Assembly: GCA_036839975.1 (NCBI GenBank)
Contig: DAISVU010000031.1
Coordinates: forward strand, 1-7,974
Direction of reading: 5' to 3'
DNA length: 7,974 bases
From: RGIG7111 sp036839975
GTDB taxonomy: Bacteria > Bacillota > Clostridia > Peptostreptococcales > Anaerovoracaceae
Shown: positions 6,101 to 7,974 of the stretch, piece after piece
How the letters are laid out: each line of letters starts with the position of its first letter
Position numbering within the stretch: the stretch's first letter is position 1
The notes under the pieces: generated by a model
What the model saw: only the letters and a program-made list of their open reading frames with translations
The model's database searches: none
Told to the model about the DNA's origin: nothing
Program-made: the position numbers and the translations under genes

Positions 6101-6140
6101 TAAGTTTGTTCTTAGGATGATTTCTTAAGTAAATTCTCAT
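6051..6140 (-). CDS. 29-codon leader peptide of the MATE gene
   Basis: ATG at 6140 has AAGGGG six bases upstream, the best ribosome binding site in the leader. The product starts MRIYLRNHPKNKLNSVQMKP and ends MKHCTEYSK before TAG at 6051. It is basic and has no membrane segment. The transcript should start about 20 bases before the ORF, so it is the first thing translated. Its codons overlap three of the four arms of the interleaved repeats, which is the expected design for a stalling-sensor peptide such as those before tet(M) or ABC-F resistance genes. It probably has no function other than being translated. Confidence 0.65.
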   Translation of the reverse strand: MRIYLRNHPKNKLNSVQMKPMKHCTEYSK

Positions 6141-6159
6141 AACAATCCCCTTTCAGCTA

Positions 6160-6197
6160 TATAGTAGTATTTTATCATCTTTTTCAAAAATCGTCAA
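6160..6197 (-). promoter_or_regulatory. Promoter of the MATE gene with PadR-like half-site
   Basis: TTGACG (6192-6197) and TAAAAT (6169-6174) are separated by exactly 17 bases on the minus strand. Immediately downstream of the -10, ACTACTATA (6160-6168) repeats the arm of the padR operator, overlapping the palindrome CTATATAG (6157-6164). A repressor bound here would cover the start site. The promoter lies only 16 bases beyond the stop of the 154-aa gene, so operon read-through into the pump is also possible. Confidence 0.7.
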
Positions 6198-6212
6198 AAC
6201 AGCATACTCACA

Positions 6213-6677
6213 TCAGAAAGTTTCGATTTTTCCCGTAAAATTGTTCGCTTTATCTATCAACGAACCTCTGAATCCCATTGTAAAAGCAATGTTACTACTT
6301 CTAATTGCCAAAAGTTTATCTCCTATGTTAACACCCAAAGAATCCATTAAAGACTGAGGAAGATTTACATTTGTTCCATTCAAAGATAGCCATCCGTACA
6401 TTCTTCCCTTATATAAAATAAGTTCTCCTTCTTTTAAACTTCTCTCTGCCAAACATTTATTTCTAACTAATATGCTATTTAATTTTGAATCGGAAAGTAA
6501 TGCTTCCGGCATAACACAGAATCCTCCTGTTTGCTTGCTTCCTGAAACAATATAGATATACTTTTCTTTTTCTAATTTGTACTCCTTTATTGCCATAGTC
6601 GGCAAACTTAACTTCCCATCTTTTTTTATCTTCGACCAACCAAAAATATATTTCCCACCTTTAGTCATTTGTGGCAT
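6213..6677 (-). CDS. Protein of unknown function with two AbrB-like halves (154 aa)
   Basis: I do not recognise a named family, but the sequence repeats itself. Residues about 9-55 (KYIFGWSKIKKDGKLSLP, then KEYKLEKEKYIYIVSGS) align with about 106-146 (GRMYGWLSLNGTNVNLP, then DSLGVNIGDKLLAIRSS). Each unit has a GW strand, a strand ending in LP, a short helix and a closing strand with an Ile-x-x-Ser type end, resembling the swapped-hairpin AbrB/SpoVT fold. It could bind DNA or a ligand as an intramolecular pair. ATG at 6677 has GGAG ten bases upstream and overlaps the end of the HEAT frame by 17 bases, so it is translationally coupled to the padR operon. It is cytoplasmic, with no signal or membrane segment. 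Confidence 0.8.
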   Translation of the reverse strand: MPQMTKGGKYIFGWSKIKKDGKLSLPTMAIKEYKLEKEKYIYIVSGSKQTGGFCVMPEALLSDSKLNSILVRNKCLAERSLKEGELILYKGRMYGWLSLNGTNVNLPQSLMDSLGVNIGDKLLAIRSSNIAFTMGFRGSLIDKANNFTGKIETF

Positions 6678-6879
6678 TTATCTCACACTCCTCTAAGGCT
6701 TTTTTAGTAATCCTAATTGCACCTAAGCTATGAATACGAACAACAGGGTGTGAATCATTATCTGCATACCACTGTAATTTTTCTAAGTATGGTTTAACAT
6801 AGTACGGTTTTCTTTTTCCTATTACTCTGAACATTTCAGGTGCTTCTATCCGTACTCTCTCCCCTTTGTCTTGTATCAT
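6661..6879 (-). CDS. C-terminal part of a HEAT-repeat protein, split by a frameshift
   Basis: The 72-aa frame starts MIQDKGERVRIEAPEMFRVI and continues GKRKPYYVKPYLEKL; both match the helix pairs of HEAT repeats and flow directly from the end of the upstream frame. Its ATG overlaps the upstream stop as ATGA at 6876-6879. Inserting one A in the AAA tract just before (ATGAAATGATA to ATGAAAATGATA) fuses both frames into a seamless protein of about 220 aa. I therefore treat it as the downstream half of one gene. Alternatives are translation coupled through ATGA, programmed frameshifting, or a sequencing error. Confidence 0.6.
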   Translation of the reverse strand: MIQDKGERVRIEAPEMFRVIGKRKPYYVKPYLEKLQWYADNDSHPVVRIHSLGAIRITKKALEECEINATND

Positions 6880-7325
6880 TTCATAAAATAAATCAAGTTT
6901 TCACAGAACAGTTCTGGAGCATTTGTTGCAATATTTTCACAAGCCCAAACGAATGCAAGTCTTACTTCATCTACATTATTTTTTCTCATTTCCATTATTT
7001 TATCTAAGTATGGAACAATCAAATGCTTATCAGCTCTGCCTATTCTTCCAAGTGCATTTACTGAACGCTCTCTTAATTTAGAGCAATCATCATGTAAGTA
7101 ACTTGCAATATCCGCAACATACTTTTCTACTTCTAAAGGATGATTTAATCCCATTTCTCCAAGAAGCCATAAGACCTTTGCTTTCACATCATCAGAATGA
7201 TTTTCATTTAATTTAGCAGCAACTTCATTAATAACTACATTCCAAATTTCCTTATTTTTCGTTATCTCTCTTAATTCCTTTAGTAGCTCTCTATCTTCGC
7301 CTATATTTACCAATTCAAAAATCAC
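6876..7325 (-). CDS. HEAT-repeat protein, N-terminal part
   Basis: A 149-aa alpha-helical repeat protein. Repeats are visible as VKAKVLWLLGEMGLNHPLEV, then CSKLRERSVNALGRIGRADK, then DEVRLAFVWACENIATNAPE, each with the Leu/Ala-rich helix A and following helix B of HEAT/ARM units. HEAT solenoids mediate protein or nucleic-acid contacts, so it may act as a partner of PadR or of the 154-aa protein; no catalytic residues are apparent. The GTG start at 7325 overlaps the padR stop as GTGA and has GAGG only one base away, so it depends on translational coupling. Its frame ends mid-repeat at 6876, and the next frame supplies the rest of the solenoid. Confidence 0.75.
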   Translation of the reverse strand: MIFELVNIGEDRELLKELREITKNKEIWNVVINEVAAKLNENHSDDVKAKVLWLLGEMGLNHPLEVEKYVADIASYLHDDCSKLRERSVNALGRIGRADKHLIVPYLDKIMEMRKNNVDEVRLAFVWACENIATNAPELFCENLIYFMK

Positions 7326-7846
7326 TCCTCTAAATATAGCTTTCTAAAATCATTTATCCAATCGTTCAATGCTTCTGATAGCAATGCTTGTTGCTTTAAG
7401 ATAGATTTGGCACAAACAGGAATATTTTCTCTTTCCATCTCTAACTTGCTAACTGCATTTTTGTACTTGTCAATCTCTGTTTCAATATTGTCTATAATCT
7501 CTTTGCTTTCATTTTTTGATGGCATTGCCATATTGATAATAACTGCATTAAAATCTAAGAATACATTGACCATTTGAGCAGATATTTTCTTCATCAATTC
7601 TAAAAAATACTTGTCTCCTTTTTCTGTAATGTAATAAATTGACTTTTCAGGCATATCCCCATCTCTTGATAAAATACCTTTTATATAGCCTTTTTCTTCT
7701 AACTGAATTACCTTTTTATAAATTGATGGAGTGCTGACTTTTACCCATTTAGAAATATTTCTGTACTCAACATTCTTTTGCAACTCATAAGCACTTTGTT
7801 CTTTTTCTTTAATCATTCCCAAAACTATTAAATCTATTGTTGACAT
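7322..7846 (-). CDS. PadR-family transcriptional regulator
   Basis: A 174-aa protein starting MSTIDLIVLGMIKEKEQSAY. Residues about 1-85 form the PadR winged helix: ELQKNVEYRNISKWVKVSTP is followed by SIYKKVIQLEEKGYIKG and a wing ending in IYYITEKG. The rest is the long helical C-terminal dimerisation domain typical of PadR (coiled-coil heptads around DNIETEIDKYKNAVSKLEME). PadR proteins are ligand-responsive repressors that often control neighbouring efflux pumps. ATG at 7846 has a perfect GGAGG six bases upstream; the open frame back to 7930 runs through the promoter and is not coding. It heads the operon with the HEAT and 154-aa genes. A strong operator overlaps its promoter, indicating autoregulation, and part of that operator recurs at the MATE promoter. 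Confidence 0.9.
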   Translation of the reverse strand: MSTIDLIVLGMIKEKEQSAYELQKNVEYRNISKWVKVSTPSIYKKVIQLEEKGYIKGILSRDGDMPEKSIYYITEKGDKYFLELMKKISAQMVNVFLDFNAVIINMAMPSKNESKEIIDNIETEIDKYKNAVSKLEMERENIPVCAKSILKQQALLSEALNDWINDFRKLYLEE

Positions 7847-7864
7847 ATCATTCCTCCAAACAAA

Positions 7865-7903
7865 ACTACTATAAATTATATCACTATATTTTATAGTAGT
7901 CAA
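7865..7903 (-). promoter_or_regulatory. padR operon promoter with 36-bp dyad operator
   Basis: On the minus strand TTGACT (7898-7903) and a perfect TATAAT (7875-7880) are 17 bases apart. The promoter lies inside a perfect 11-bp inverted repeat, ACTACTATAAA (7890-7900) and TTTATAGTAGT (7865-7875), separated by 14 bases. A second nested dyad, ACTATA-N3-TATAGT, lies in the upstream half. A bound PadR dimer would block polymerase, so the site is best read as the autoregulatory operator. Confidence 0.8.
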
Positions 7904-7974
7904 TATTAGCTGATCGTGTGACGGTGTCAAGTTTTTGTGGAGTTTTTTATTGACATCAACTCCAAAAGGTATTT
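7904..7974. other. Window-edge sequence upstream of padR, no gene seen
   Basis: The last 71 bases contain TTGACA on both strands (7925-7930 minus, 7950-7955 plus) and a 7-bp inverted repeat, TGGAGTT (7938-7944) with AACTCCA (7958-7964). A second, weaker minus-strand promoter (TTGACA, 17 bases, AATATT) could sit here. No coding sequence can be supported; upstream context is missing. Confidence 0.4.

Larger units (their letters stand above)
1332..7974 (-). mobile_element. Terminal part of an integrative (probably conjugative) element carrying an efflux cassette
   Basis: A large serine recombinase at the left end, a Tn916 Orf7-like sigma protein next to it, and an inducible efflux cassette further in give the order seen at the integrase end of Tn916/Tn5397-type elements, where tet(M) is followed by orf7-type regulators and then int or tndX. 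No conjugation gene is inside the window, so conjugative status is inferred. The left boundary should lie between about 1216 and 1390; the right boundary is outside the window. A smaller transposon or island with the same recombinase is the alternative. Confidence 0.6.

Noticed and set aside
7847..7930. N-terminal extension of PadR to 202 aa
   Set aside because: It would translate through the -35, -10 and operator; the ATG at 7846 has a perfect ribosome site and matches the usual PadR start.
1..7974. CRISPR array or insertion-sequence ends
   Set aside because: No regularly spaced repeats and no transposase with terminal inverted repeats were seen anywhere in the window.

Overview
The window is AT-rich DNA with low-GC Firmicute signals: AGGAGG-type ribosome binding sites, TTGACA/TATAAT promoters with 17-bp spacers, U-tailed hairpin terminators, and an EFR1-type flavodoxin/ferredoxin protein typical of strict anaerobes. 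It most likely comes from an anaerobic member of the Clostridia or a related Firmicute. Every gene I can support lies on the minus strand, so transcription runs from high to low coordinates.

Left flank (1-1331): a truncated flavodoxin C-terminus running off the window edge, a hairpin terminator, and a gene for an EFR1-family flavodoxin/2x[4Fe-4S] protein. This part looks like chromosome, or at least unlike the DNA to its right. About 120 bases separate it from the recombinase and probably hold the element end.

Mobile-element module (1332-4465): a large serine recombinase (TnpX/TndX-like) with its own consensus promoter, a 57-aa ORF, a roughly 400-base leader with tiny ORFs, a boxA-like sequence and long-range pairing, a strong terminator, then a small sigma-70 region-4 protein resembling Orf7 of Tn916. 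The sigma gene is preceded by a 22-codon hydrophobic ORF and tandem hairpins ending in a terminator. Sigma-like gene then recombinase at one end recalls the Tn916/Tn5397 group of integrative conjugative elements (inference).

Cargo module (4466-7903): a PadR-type repressor gene starts a tightly overlapping operon padR - HEAT-repeat protein (apparently split by a one-base frameshift) - a 154-aa protein made of two AbrB-like halves. A MATE efflux pump gene with its own promoter follows. The pump leader carries a 29-codon ORF with a good ribosome binding site, two interleaved perfect inverted repeats, and five further arms that can fold either as a terminator or as an antiterminator. This is the layout of ribosome-mediated attenuation known for tet(M) and several antibiotic-resistance genes. 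A nine-base sequence in the padR operator recurs at the pump promoter start site.

Working model (inference): PadR senses a small molecule and represses both its own operon and the pump at initiation, while ribosome stalling on the leader ORF relieves premature termination before the pump. The cargo sits where Tn916-type elements carry tet(M).
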